From positions 1 through 64,000 of the IMG/VR virus record IMGVR_UViG_3300050821_005389: DNA of 64,000 nt; one strand, 5' to 3'. This DNA is from a virus. Shown one piece after another: positions 23,087 to 30,302 of this stretch (the stretch's first letter is position 1; the number at the start of each line of letters is the position of its first letter). A program made the position numbers and the translations under genes. The notes under the pieces are model-generated. The model was not told the origin of the DNA and searched no databases. It saw only the letters and a program-made list of their open reading frames with translations.

Positions 23087-24763
23087 ATGGCAGGACCGAA
23101 TCCAGCAGCACAGAACGTAGGAAATATTCTTACGGCTCAAAGTATTTTGTTCAAATCGGACTCCTAACAGCGCGATCTGTTAGTAGACAATTCTCTCTTA
23201 TTGGCTTGAACTCCCGAGCGGACAACAAGGCGGAAGTCGAAAGACACCGTGAACGACTAAGCGAGAGAAGACCCACAATAATCGGGTCATACGATAGTCT
23301 GCTCTCATAAGACAACAATTATGAGAAGTTAGCAGAAATGACTAACTCGTTATCAACAGATAACGTAACAAATAGGTGATAAGGAATTGATCCCTAACTT
23401 GAAGGGAGAAACTGACGCGTTTGTTACTGTTGCAGAACGCCGAGTTCAACCTTTGAACATGGGTATCAATCGTACGTTTTTCCAGTACAATACGTTGGGT
23501 GCAGATCTTGCACAATCAGCGGACGGTACTGTCGGTTCACCGGAACTAATTTCCCAGATTTCAGCGCCCGCGCAAGTCGGAGAATGGAACAACTACTCGA
23601 ATTTTTCCGCCTTCGTCGTGGCGTCTGCAATCGACGATCTCGTTCCTAACTCAGCGGTCGAACTTGGCTATCAATGCGGCCAGTCGATTTCTGAATTGTA
23701 CAGCGCAGTAGCGGATTCCGCATCTGGCGTCGACGCTAACGTCAACCAGTCAGGTTTGCTTTCTTCGCCGTATACGCTTGATCTCGGTACATACCGAGAG
23801 CTTAAGCAGCAATTGGTTTCCCACAACATTCTCGCGTGCAAGCGCGGGAAGTATTTGGGCGTAGTTAGCTCAAATGTTTTGGGCGATATTTACAATGCGA
23901 CAACGGTTAACAACTCCATTATCGACTTCCTGAAGTACGGAATGCAGGAGAAGTTCGATAAGATGGCGGGTTCCGATCAGAAGGCAGAAATCGAATTGCC
24001 TGGTACCAATATCGTGATCCGTCAGACTCCTTTTGTCACTACTACCGCGAATTATAAGTCTGGTACGTCTACAGCGTATCGCTCGTATGTTTTCGGTAAT
24101 TACGCGATGATTGGAGTTTGGTTGGAAGTGCCGGGTGACACCGATCTTGACGAAGGCGATTGGAGAACAATCGATTGCCGCGTTGTGACGGATGCACCGG
24201 CGACATCGTTTGACCCCACGGCTAAAAGTTGGCCCCTCGCAGCGTAATCTGATGAGGAGAATCGATTCTAATTGAACTGGAAAACTTCTAATCGAAGTTG
24301 ACAGCGCGGAAGTCGAAAGACACCGTTAACGAGCAAACGAATCGACAGCCGAAAGGCTGAAGTGGTGCTCTGAACATCGTAAGTGATTACGAGAAGCTAG
24401 CAGAAATGACTAGCTCGTTATCAAAAGATAACGTAACAAATTTGACAATTGGGGCGTGGTGTTCGTATCGATTCCATTTACAAAGTTTGGTGGAATTAAA
24501 ATTTCCTCTGATTGACTCGAAAGGTGAGATTCCCAACGAGGCGCAAGCGAAAGCAGCGTGAGAGACTAAGCGAGGAAAGGTAATCGAGAGATTATCATTC
24601 AATAGTCCGAACACTAGTTAACATGAAGCTAGTGAAGTTGACAGAAATGATCAACTCTTATCGAAAGATAAAGTAACAAATGCAAACCGTAACGTTGCCC
24701 CCGGCCACTGGATTGAATACCCAACGTATTCGTTTCATTGACTCGGTTCCGGCAATTCAGTAG
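23087..24763 (+). CDS. Major capsid protein gene, four exons split by three group I introns
   Basis: No single frame spans the gene. Joining 23087-23151, 23377-24223, 24445-24477 and 24683-24763 gives one 341-residue frame starting MAGPNPAAQNVGNILTAQS and ending RFIDSVPAIQ. Junctions read ILF/DKELIPN, FDPTA/TIGAWCSY and YRFH/QTVTLPP. Each upstream exon ends in T and each intron ends in G, as group I introns require. Frame phase is kept at all three junctions. AGAGGT precedes the ATG. Location after the scaffold, length and composition fit a major capsid protein. Exon borders at intron 1 are the least certain. Confidence 0.8.
23152..23376 (+). ncRNA. Group I intron 1 in the capsid gene
   Basis: About 225 bases without an ORF. 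Core helices are visible: P2 CTAACAG/CTGTTAG (23164-23183), P3 TTCTCTC (23191-23197) with GAGAGAA (23263-23269), P6-type hairpin GTC-GAAA-GAC (23236-23245), P7 GACTA (23255-23259) with TAGTC (23295-23299), P8 GACCC/GGGTC (23270-23288), then P9-type hairpins and GTAACAAAT near the 3' end. Inferred 5' site after TTGTT, 3' site after AAATAGG. In-frame TAA codons stop unspliced translation soon after exon 1. Confidence 0.8.
24224..24444 (+). ncRNA. Group I intron 2 in the capsid gene
   Basis: 221 bases. P1 can form from exon GGCT and intron AA...TTGGCC, placing the required U-G pair exactly at the 5' splice site. P3 TCGATTC (24262-24268) pairs with GAATCGA (24339-24345). P7 is GAGCA (24331-24335) with TGCTC (24366-24370), a compensated change from the GACTA/TAGTC of introns 1 and 3. 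P8 is CAGCC-GAAA-GGCTG (24346-24359). The 3' hairpins and GTAACAAAT (24433-24441) match intron 1 closely. Confidence 0.85.
24478..24682 (+). ncRNA. Group I intron 3 in the capsid gene
   Basis: 205 bases. P1 pairs exon ATTCCAT with GTGGAAT with U-G at the splice site. P3 TTTCCTC (24502-24508) pairs with GAGGAAA (24572-24578); P7 GACTA (24564-24568) with TAGTC (24603-24607); P8 GGTAATC-GAGA-GATTATC (24579-24596). The 3' end shares GTAACAAAT (24673-24681) and ends in G. No ORF. Confidence 0.85.
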
Positions 24764-24766
24764 TAT

Positions 24767-24795
24767 TTGACACAATAGCAATATTGTGATACTAT
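24767..24795 (+). promoter_or_regulatory. Strong promoter of endonuclease cassette 5
   Basis: TTGACA (24767-24772), 17-base spacer, TACTAT (24790-24795) with TG at the extended -10 position. It begins 3 bases after the capsid stop codon. Transcription would start about where the pseudoknot stem begins (24804). Confidence 0.8.
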
Positions 24796-24803
24796 ATAAG
24801 ATT

Positions 24804-24855
24804 GAGGGGTGTGCCCTATACACATCCCTCATCTTAACTCTTGTAGGGAGAGTAA
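24804..24855 (+). promoter_or_regulatory. SD-masking pseudoknot leader, copy 5
   Basis: Stem 1: GAGGGGTGTG (24804-24813) with CACATCCCTC (24821-24830), 10 pairs including one G-U. Loop CCCTATA (24814-24820) pairs with TGTAGGG (24842-24848) with one G-U, covering the GGGAG ribosome site. Confidence 0.8.
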
Positions 24856-25431
24856 ATGACAAAGGTTGAAAAACGCAAGAAAGCCACTTCCAAAATGAGG
24901 AAGTGGAGAAAGAAAAATAAACAGCGTAATTTAGAAAACGGGCGCCGGTGGCGAAAAGATAACGTAGAAAAAGCAAGAGCGAAGAATAGAAAACATTATT
25001 GGAATAATCGGGAAGATATGCTCGCTAGAAATAAAGCTTACTATCCTGAATATTACGCAAAGAATGATATCAAAAGTAAACGACGGCTACGTCAACACGG
25101 TGTTACGCAAGAGTGGTTAGACGCAAAGATGTTGGAACAAGACGGCAAATGTGCTCTTTGTAAACAGCCGTTTACCGAAACACCGCACATCGATCATAAC
25201 CATATTTGTTGTCAATCGCGAAGGAATTGTGGAACGTGTCAACGCGGTTTGTTGTGTAAAGATTGCAATCTCGGACTCGGAAGATTTAAAGACAATACTC
25301 AAACTTTAGAAAACGCCATTCAATATCTTCGAAGGTATAATAATGAGTTGGTCAGTCAACCCCCAATACAAACCGCTGGAAGCACCCTGGAAAGAAACGC
25401 ACAACCAGAAGGTCACTCAGCAATCAATTAA
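24856..25431 (+). CDS. Endonuclease VII-like HNH homing endonuclease
   Basis: 191 residues. Basic N-terminal helices (1-80), then CALC (99-102), HIDHNH (111-116), an extra Cys-rich insert (CCQSRRNCGTC, 118-128) and GLLCKDCNLGLGRFKD (131-146). The last 29 codons overlap the start of the next gene in another frame (89 bases). It follows the intron-rich capsid gene and might supply cleavage for spread of those introns, but that is speculation. Confidence 0.85.
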   Translation: MTKVEKRKKATSKMRKWRKKNKQRNLENGRRWRKDNVEKARAKNRKHYWNNREDMLARNKAYYPEYYAKNDIKSKRRLRQHGVTQEWLDAKMLEQDGKCALCKQPFTETPHIDHNHICCQSRRNCGTCQRGLLCKDCNLGLGRFKDNTQTLENAIQYLRRYNNELVSQPPIQTAGSTLERNAQPEGHSAIN

Positions 25432-25993
25432 AGAAATTCTGAAGAATGGAACGCCCGACTGGATCCGGTTCCCGAAAGACTTCCGCCAATTCGCCATCGA
25501 ATCGGCGCAAGCAGATCGCGAACAGTCCATCGAACAGGCTCGAGCCTATCGAATGGACGATATGGATATCCTTGGCGACTACAAGGCCCGTTCCGTAAAC
25601 ACCATTAGTACCAAAGACTTTGTTTTAAAACTCAGAAACAACGGCGTTCCATGCGTCGGCATTTTTTCTGGTAAACCGCAAACAGTCGGTCTATGGGCCT
25701 ATGTACCAACAACACACGGCAAAGACGTTCGATATATCTGTTATATGCAGACGCCCGCGATGATCGAGTGGTCAGTCCTCAATCTAGATAAACACGGGCT
25801 ACCAGACGGCGAAGCCTATCGCGGTTGGCGCACCGTCCTTTCCGAACTAATCAAAAAAGGTGTCTTGACCGAACAACGCGCACATGAAATATTCGGCCGG
25901 CCAACCGAATCCGTAGTCTCTCGTCGGTACCGGCGCACATTGGCAGAATTCCGAAGTAGGAAAGAAAACATCGCAGTACGCGATGGCTTCTAG
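25343..25993 (+). CDS. Hypothetical structural-region protein
   Basis: 216 residues starting MSWSVNPQYKPLEAPW, ATG preceded by AAGGTATAATA. The start lies 89 bases inside the end of the endonuclease gene. The body is mixed alpha/beta (KDFVLKLRNNGVPCVGIFSG; QTVGLWAYVPT) with a basic C-terminal helix (SRRYRRTLAEFRSRK). Position after the capsid gene suggests a head-tail or virion role. No family recognised. Confidence 0.7.
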   Translation: MSWSVNPQYKPLEAPWKETHNQKVTQQSIKEILKNGTPDWIRFPKDFRQFAIESAQADREQSIEQARAYRMDDMDILGDYKARSVNTISTKDFVLKLRNNGVPCVGIFSGKPQTVGLWAYVPTTHGKDVRYICYMQTPAMIEWSVLNLDKHGLPDGEAYRGWRTVLSELIKKGVLTEQRAHEIFGRPTESVVSRRYRRTLAEFRSRKENIAVRDGF

Positions 25994-26045
25994 TTAGTAA
26001 CAAACATAAGGCAGTTAATTTAAATTATAAGGCAGGTAAAAGGAA

Positions 26046-26645
26046 ATGGGTATTTTTGATAAAGAACCAGAATCAAATATGAGTACTAAGAAGCCGGAAG
26101 TTAAAGAAACAGATTTATTGTCGCTGGTTCAGGCACTTCTTAAGACGAGCGAGATCGCGGCAGCGCGTGAAACACGATTAGCAAAACAAGAAGAACTAGA
26201 AGAAGAGCGTAAGCGTAATCGTGCAGCCCAGTATGAGAAGAATCGGGCCAATGAAACAACTATTGATCTCCAAAAGCAAGCCACATGCAAGCACCTTAAA
26301 GGTGGCCGCAACAGGCGCCGTAACGCAATCAAGGACTTTAACGTGTACCTGTTCAGCTATATCGATGGAGAGGTGGTTATTAAATGCCATGACTGTAAGA
26401 TGAAATGGCGCCCGACCGACACCACAGAACGCGTGGTTCGCAACGGTAAAGTATATAAGAACCACACAGGCATCGGTTGGCGCGAAGCATTAAACATGGT
26501 AAGTGAGTCAACGAATACACCGAGTAGCAGTGAGATTCCTCAGTCCCAATGGCATAAAGTTCAACGTAGCGGCGTAAGCATAGCTAATACAGTTGGCCCT
26601 TTGATTGACACTGAGCCTATCGGAGACTACGTAGAAGCGCGTTAG
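26046..26645 (+). CDS. Zinc-ribbon protein, paralogue of 9293-9742
   Basis: 199 residues. A charged helix (about 20-75) is followed by CKHLKGGRNR (Cys81, His83) and CHDCKMKW (Cys114, Cys117), then KNHTGIGWREALNMVSE and STNTPSSSE, matching the 9293-9742 protein over about 80 residues. The N- and C-terminal parts differ. Probably a small virion or nucleic-acid associated protein; role unknown. Confidence 0.75.
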   Translation: MGIFDKEPESNMSTKKPEVKETDLLSLVQALLKTSEIAAARETRLAKQEELEEERKRNRAAQYEKNRANETTIDLQKQATCKHLKGGRNRRRNAIKDFNVYLFSYIDGEVVIKCHDCKMKWRPTDTTERVVRNGKVYKNHTGIGWREALNMVSESTNTPSSSEIPQSQWHKVQRSGVSIANTVGPLIDTEPIGDYVEAR

Positions 26646-26652
26646 TATTTAA

Positions 26653-26680
26653 GGGGCGGTTCGCCGCCCCACCCTTTCTT
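26653..26680 (+). terminator. UUCG-capped hairpin, likely terminator
   Basis: GGGGCGG-TTCG-CCGCCCC (26653-26670) is a perfect 7-pair stem with the very stable UUCG loop, followed by ACCCTTTCTT. It directly follows the 26046-26645 gene. The T-run is interrupted, so it may terminate partially or protect RNA ends. Confidence 0.65.
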
Positions 26681-26690
26681 AGAGGACTAA

Positions 26691-26891
26691 ATGATTCTTA
26701 CGGTAATTTCAATTGCGGCCTTCATAATGTCTGCAATTGCTCTATTTAGATCCTTCTACCATCCTGTAACACCCCTACAAAAATCAAATCCCGGTATGCC
26801 CGATGCTACGGCATTATACCAACCTATCTGGGATAGCCGTAAGAGAATTTTAATCTATCCTAAAACTGATAAGAGGCAATTATGGCAGTAG
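26691..26891 (+). CDS. Small single-pass membrane protein
   Basis: 66 residues starting MILTVISIAAFIMSAIALF, an N-terminal membrane helix, followed by a polar tail with YQPIWDSRKRILIYPKTDKR. GAGGAC precedes the ATG. It overlaps the next gene by 10 bases. Holin-like size, but no firm assignment. Confidence 0.6.
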   Translation: MILTVISIAAFIMSAIALFRSFYHPVTPLQKSNPGMPDATALYQPIWDSRKRILIYPKTDKRQLWQ

Positions 26892-27391
26892 TCGGACCGT
26901 TGAATTCAGCCACGCCCACTACAGCACAAGTAGTTGGCGGTGTTTATAATGCTACGGCTCCCGCGCCTGTCACAGCCCAAGCATTAGCGCTTCAGCAGGA
27001 TCCTGCCGGTAATTTACTGGTAAACGTCGCTGTTGGCGGCGGTGTAGTCGGCCAGTATACAATTTTAAGTGCCAAGCCTACTACAGCGCAGACCACTCTA
27101 GCTCCAATCAGTTTTTCCGGTTCGGGTGCTAATACGGTTGTAGCTGGTGTTGCAGGTCAAACGGTTCGTGTTTGGAGACTGCTGATAGTAATGGGTGGCA
27201 CAACGAATATCACTTTTGCAGACACGACACCGACTTCTTTTACCGGCGCGATGCCTATGCTCGCCAACGGCAGCATCACTCTGGATTTTGATTCTGAGCC
27301 ATATTTTGTAACAGCGACAGGTAAGGGCTTTGTAATTAACTCGAGCAACGGTGTACAGGTCAGTGGCGGTGTTTGGTACACCCAAAGTTAA
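26882..27391 (+). CDS. Beta-rich probable virion protein
   Basis: 169 residues, Gly/Ala/Thr/Val-rich with regular strands (NLLVNVAVGGGVV, VRVWRLLIVMGGTTNITF, GSITLDFDSEPYFVTAT) typical of a jelly-roll-like decoration or fibre module. AGAGGCAATT precedes the ATG. Its stop abuts the next ATG. Confidence 0.65.
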   Translation: MAVVGPLNSATPTTAQVVGGVYNATAPAPVTAQALALQQDPAGNLLVNVAVGGGVVGQYTILSAKPTTAQTTLAPISFSGSGANTVVAGVAGQTVRVWRLLIVMGGTTNITFADTTPTSFTGAMPMLANGSITLDFDSEPYFVTATGKGFVINSSNGVQVSGGVWYTQS

Positions 27392-28984
27392 ATGAGTCAA
27401 ATAAATAATCCCGGACAAGATACTCTAGGTATTTCTAATTTAGGAAATACTGCGGGCACTAGCGGAGTTGCGACCGGGCCCAGCCTTCAGCTTTTATTGG
27501 CTGGTGGTAACAATATTACTCTGAGCCAGTCCTTGAATGGCGGTAGTGCTACGATTAGTATTGTCGGTGGAGCGGGTGGAGGTGGTTCGGCAGCTGCCAT
27601 ATCGATCGGCGGTAACAGTACTTCCGGCGCTGGTGGTTATTCGAATATTACCAGTGGCACAGCGTTGTTGGCTGGCGGTAACAATATTACCTTGAGCCAG
27701 AACGCTTCGGCGATTACGATTTCAGCCGCGAATCAGACGAACCAGCTAATCAATTTTTACGCCGTAGGCAACACAGCGTCAACTTCGACTTCGACTCAAC
27801 TAGATGCTCGAACAGTAAGTTTCGACGGTGCCGGAATCATCTCAGTTGGCATGAGTGCCGGAAGTATTATCATGAGCGCGACCACAGCCGCGCAGACCAA
27901 TCAGGCGATCGGTTTATACGCTGTCGGTAATACGGCATCAACGTCTACGTCCACGCAGTTAGACGCCCGAACGATTAGCTTTAATGGCGCCGGTAACGCC
28001 TCAGTAGGCTTTAGCGCCGGCAGTGTTATTATTTCCGATGCTGGAGCAGCAGTTTCCATAGGCGGCAATAGTACTTCGGCAGGCGCGGGATACTCTAACG
28101 TATCAACCGGTACTGTCGTGTTGGCTGGCGGTAATAATATTACGTTGAGTCAAAACGGTTCTGCGATAACTATTGTAGGCGGAGCAGGTGGCGGTGTCGA
28201 TGTTCAGATCGGCGGAAATACTTCAGGAACAACGGCGTTAGTTTCAACCGGGACTTTGACCTTGGCGGGTGGTAATAATATCACGTTAAGTCAAAACGGT
28301 AACGCTATTACAATTTCTGAACAAGATTTTATTCAGAGTCAAATGTTTTGGCCCGCTGATTGGAATTATTGTCAAATGTCGCTTTTTGCGAATTCTAACG
28401 CGCAATACTCCATTATTCAAGTTACAACTCCCCTTTATGTTACTTTTAGTCGTGTAGATGTTCCTATTAGCTTTAGCGGGGCTACTATAAATAACACATC
28501 TTCTGCATACTTTGTTCAATCCGCCATGTTAGTTTTATATACGTTGAATGGCGGTACTGCGTTAAGTCCGATCGTTGGTGCGTCTAGGTCGGATACTCTT
28601 ATGTGGCAAAGTAATACAGTTTCTCAATTGAGCAGTTTTACTGGCGGTAAATTATTATCTTTTCCGTTAGCATCAATGATAACTCCTGGAACTTATTTCT
28701 TGGGTTGTTGGATTTCAACATCGTCGGGATTTACGAGTGGTGGAGGCGCTACCACAGCCCTAAATGCTACCGTATCCATGCCCGTCGCCCGTGGTTTATT
28801 TAATCCGGCGACAGCTAATTTTGCTAATTTCGGATCATTGAATACATCATCATCTAACCTCCCCCTAGGTGGATTAGCTTCTGTTCCATCTGCTACAAAT
28901 AATACTTATAACTTAAACGCTGTTTCGATGTCGGGGTCAGCATACGGTCAAGCTCAGTTCGCGGCTGTTTTTAGAAACGTATAA
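27392..28984 (+). CDS. Repetitive fibre-like virion protein
   Basis: 530 residues. The first 310 are built of repeated units: AGGNNITLSQ followed by SAITI occurs at least four times, and VGNTASTSTSTQLDAR twice. The last 210 residues form a different beta-rich head (FWPADWNYCQMSLFANSNAQ to the end). A repetitive shaft plus a globular tip is the plan of tail fibres and head fibres. Placement well before the tail genes leaves both possible. Confidence 0.7.
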   Translation: MSQINNPGQDTLGISNLGNTAGTSGVATGPSLQLLLAGGNNITLSQSLNGGSATISIVGGAGGGGSAAAISIGGNSTSGAGGYSNITSGTALLAGGNNITLSQNASAITISAANQTNQLINFYAVGNTASTSTSTQLDARTVSFDGAGIISVGMSAGSIIMSATTAAQTNQAIGLYAVGNTASTSTSTQLDARTISFNGAGNASVGFSAGSVIISDAGAAVSIGGNSTSAGAGYSNVSTGTVVLAGGNNITLSQNGSAITIVGGAGGGVDVQIGGNTSGTTALVSTGTLTLAGGNNITLSQNGNAITISEQDFIQSQMFWPADWNYCQMSLFANSNAQYSIIQVTTPLYVTFSRVDVPISFSGATINNTSSAYFVQSAMLVLYTLNGGTALSPIVGASRSDTLMWQSNTVSQLSSFTGGKLLSFPLASMITPGTYFLGCWISTSSGFTSGGGATTALNATVSMPVARGLFNPATANFANFGSLNTSSSNLPLGGLASVPSATNNTYNLNAVSMSGSAYGQAQFAAVFRNV

Positions 28985-28993
28985 GGAATAGAA

Positions 28994-29734
28994 TTGCAAC
29001 CACAAATAATAATGCAGGATTTAAGCGGTGCTCACAATAAAGATTTGAGCAAAACATCAGCCCGATTGGTAAAAGGCGGTAGCTGGAAAAAACAAAGAAT
29101 TGTTTGTATAGTGCCGGCAGCAGAAACGATTCCGGCCAAAATAGCTCTTTGTTTATGGAATCTGGCCTTCCCGCCAAATAATGGCGTTATTCGTGTTTTG
29201 GCGCAGGGTATGGAAGTCGGAGACGCTTATTCTAATTGTATAGAAAGTATCATTACGCATCCGGAATTAAAAGACTGGGAGTATATTCTGACGATCGAGT
29301 CCGATAATGCGCCTCCGCAAGACGGGGTAATTAGATTGGTCGAACGAATGGAAGAACACCCAGAACTTGATTGTATATCGGGTTTGTATTTTACCAAGGG
29401 TGAGGCTGGCGTAGCTCAAATCTGGGGTGATGCTTCTGATCTTTTGGTTAATTATAGGCCGCAGCCCCCCGATACTAACGGTGAACTTAAACGTTGTTAC
29501 GGTACTGGAATGGGATTCGCATTATGGCGCATGAGAATGTTCAAGGATCCTAAACTGGAACGTCCGCTATTCCGCACGAAGAAAGGTTTAAATAACGAAG
29601 GTATCGGAACACAAGATTTAGTTTTTTGGGGCAATGCTTTTAAATGCGGTTATAAATGTGCCGTTGATTGTTCGGTAAAAGTAGGTCATTACGATTTAGA
29701 AGGCAAGTTCGGACCGCCGGACACAATGTGGTAA
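28994..29734 (+). CDS. GT-A type glycosyltransferase
   Basis: 246 residues. TTG at 28994 is chosen because AAGGAATAG lies upstream; an ATG at residue 7 is the alternative. IVCIVPAAETIP resembles the nucleotide-binding start of a GT-A fold, TIESDNAPP (about 96-104) gives the acidic metal-binding motif, and GHYDLEGKFGPPDTMW closes the domain as in phage-type glycosyltransferases. With the next two genes it forms a sugar-handling set. Confidence 0.7.
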   Translation: MQPQIIMQDLSGAHNKDLSKTSARLVKGGSWKKQRIVCIVPAAETIPAKIALCLWNLAFPPNNGVIRVLAQGMEVGDAYSNCIESIITHPELKDWEYILTIESDNAPPQDGVIRLVERMEEHPELDCISGLYFTKGEAGVAQIWGDASDLLVNYRPQPPDTNGELKRCYGTGMGFALWRMRMFKDPKLERPLFRTKKGLNNEGIGTQDLVFWGNAFKCGYKCAVDCSVKVGHYDLEGKFGPPDTMW

Positions 29735-29756
29735 CAATATAATATCAAGGAAACCA

Positions 29757-30302
29757 ATGGCAAAGAAAGTCAAAGAAGTTAAAAAAGAATTATTGAAGCT
29801 CGATCTAGGTTGTGGCCAAAATAAAAAACCAGGTTTTAAAGGCGCTGATATCTGGAGGGGTGAAGGCGTCGATTTTGTTGTAGACTTGTTTAAATTACCG
29901 TTGCCTTGGAAAGACGAAACGGTTGAGGAAATATTCGGCAGTCATTTTTTTGAGCACATGCCGCAGCACCTTCGTTTTGGATTCATGGACGAATTGTATC
30001 GCATATTGATTCCCGGCGGTAAAATCGAATTTATTACGCCTTACGCGACTAGCAAGCGGGCTGTGCAAGATCCGACGCACATGTGGCCTCCGATTTGCGA
30101 AAACAGTTATCTTTACTTTAACAAGAATTGGCGCGAGATAAATCGCCTGACTCACTATCAAGTCAAATGTGATTTCGACTTTAGTTACGGATTCATTTTG
30201 AATCCTGAAACGCAATTGAAGAACACCGAGACTCAGCAGTTTTGGGTCAATCATTATGTCGAATCGGTAAGTGATATGTCGGTTACATTGGTAAAGAAGT
30301 GA
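29757..30302 (+). CDS. SAM-dependent methyltransferase (class I)
   Basis: 181 residues. LDLGCGQNKKPGF (about 13-25) is the SAM-binding motif I, followed by GADIW (motif II), EEIFGSHFFEHM (motif III/post) and LYRILIPGGKIEFITP (motif IV), the Methyltransf_11 order. Probably methylates a sugar given its neighbours. AAGGAAACC precedes the ATG; its TGA overlaps the GTG start of the next gene. Confidence 0.8.
   Translation: MAKKVKEVKKELLKLDLGCGQNKKPGFKGADIWRGEGVDFVVDLFKLPLPWKDETVEEIFGSHFFEHMPQHLRFGFMDELYRILIPGGKIEFITPYATSKRAVQDPTHMWPPICENSYLYFNKNWREINRLTHYQVKCDFDFSYGFILNPETQLKNTETQQFWVNHYVESVSDMSVTLVKK

Noticed and set aside
23387-24247. Capsid gene as a simple ORF starting at TTG 23387 and ending SWPLAA
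   Set aside because: No ribosome site at 23387, the frame lacks its N-terminus, and group I helices plus phase-compatible exons explain both ends better.
24270-24763. Alternative exon reading with AATTGGGGCGTGG as NWGVVFV and intron borders inside AACTTCT/TCCTCT
   Set aside because: Those borders fall within the P3 strands TCGATTC and TTTCCTC or the P5 hairpin and do not give the U-G pair at the splice site; the chosen borders satisfy P1, P3 and frame together.
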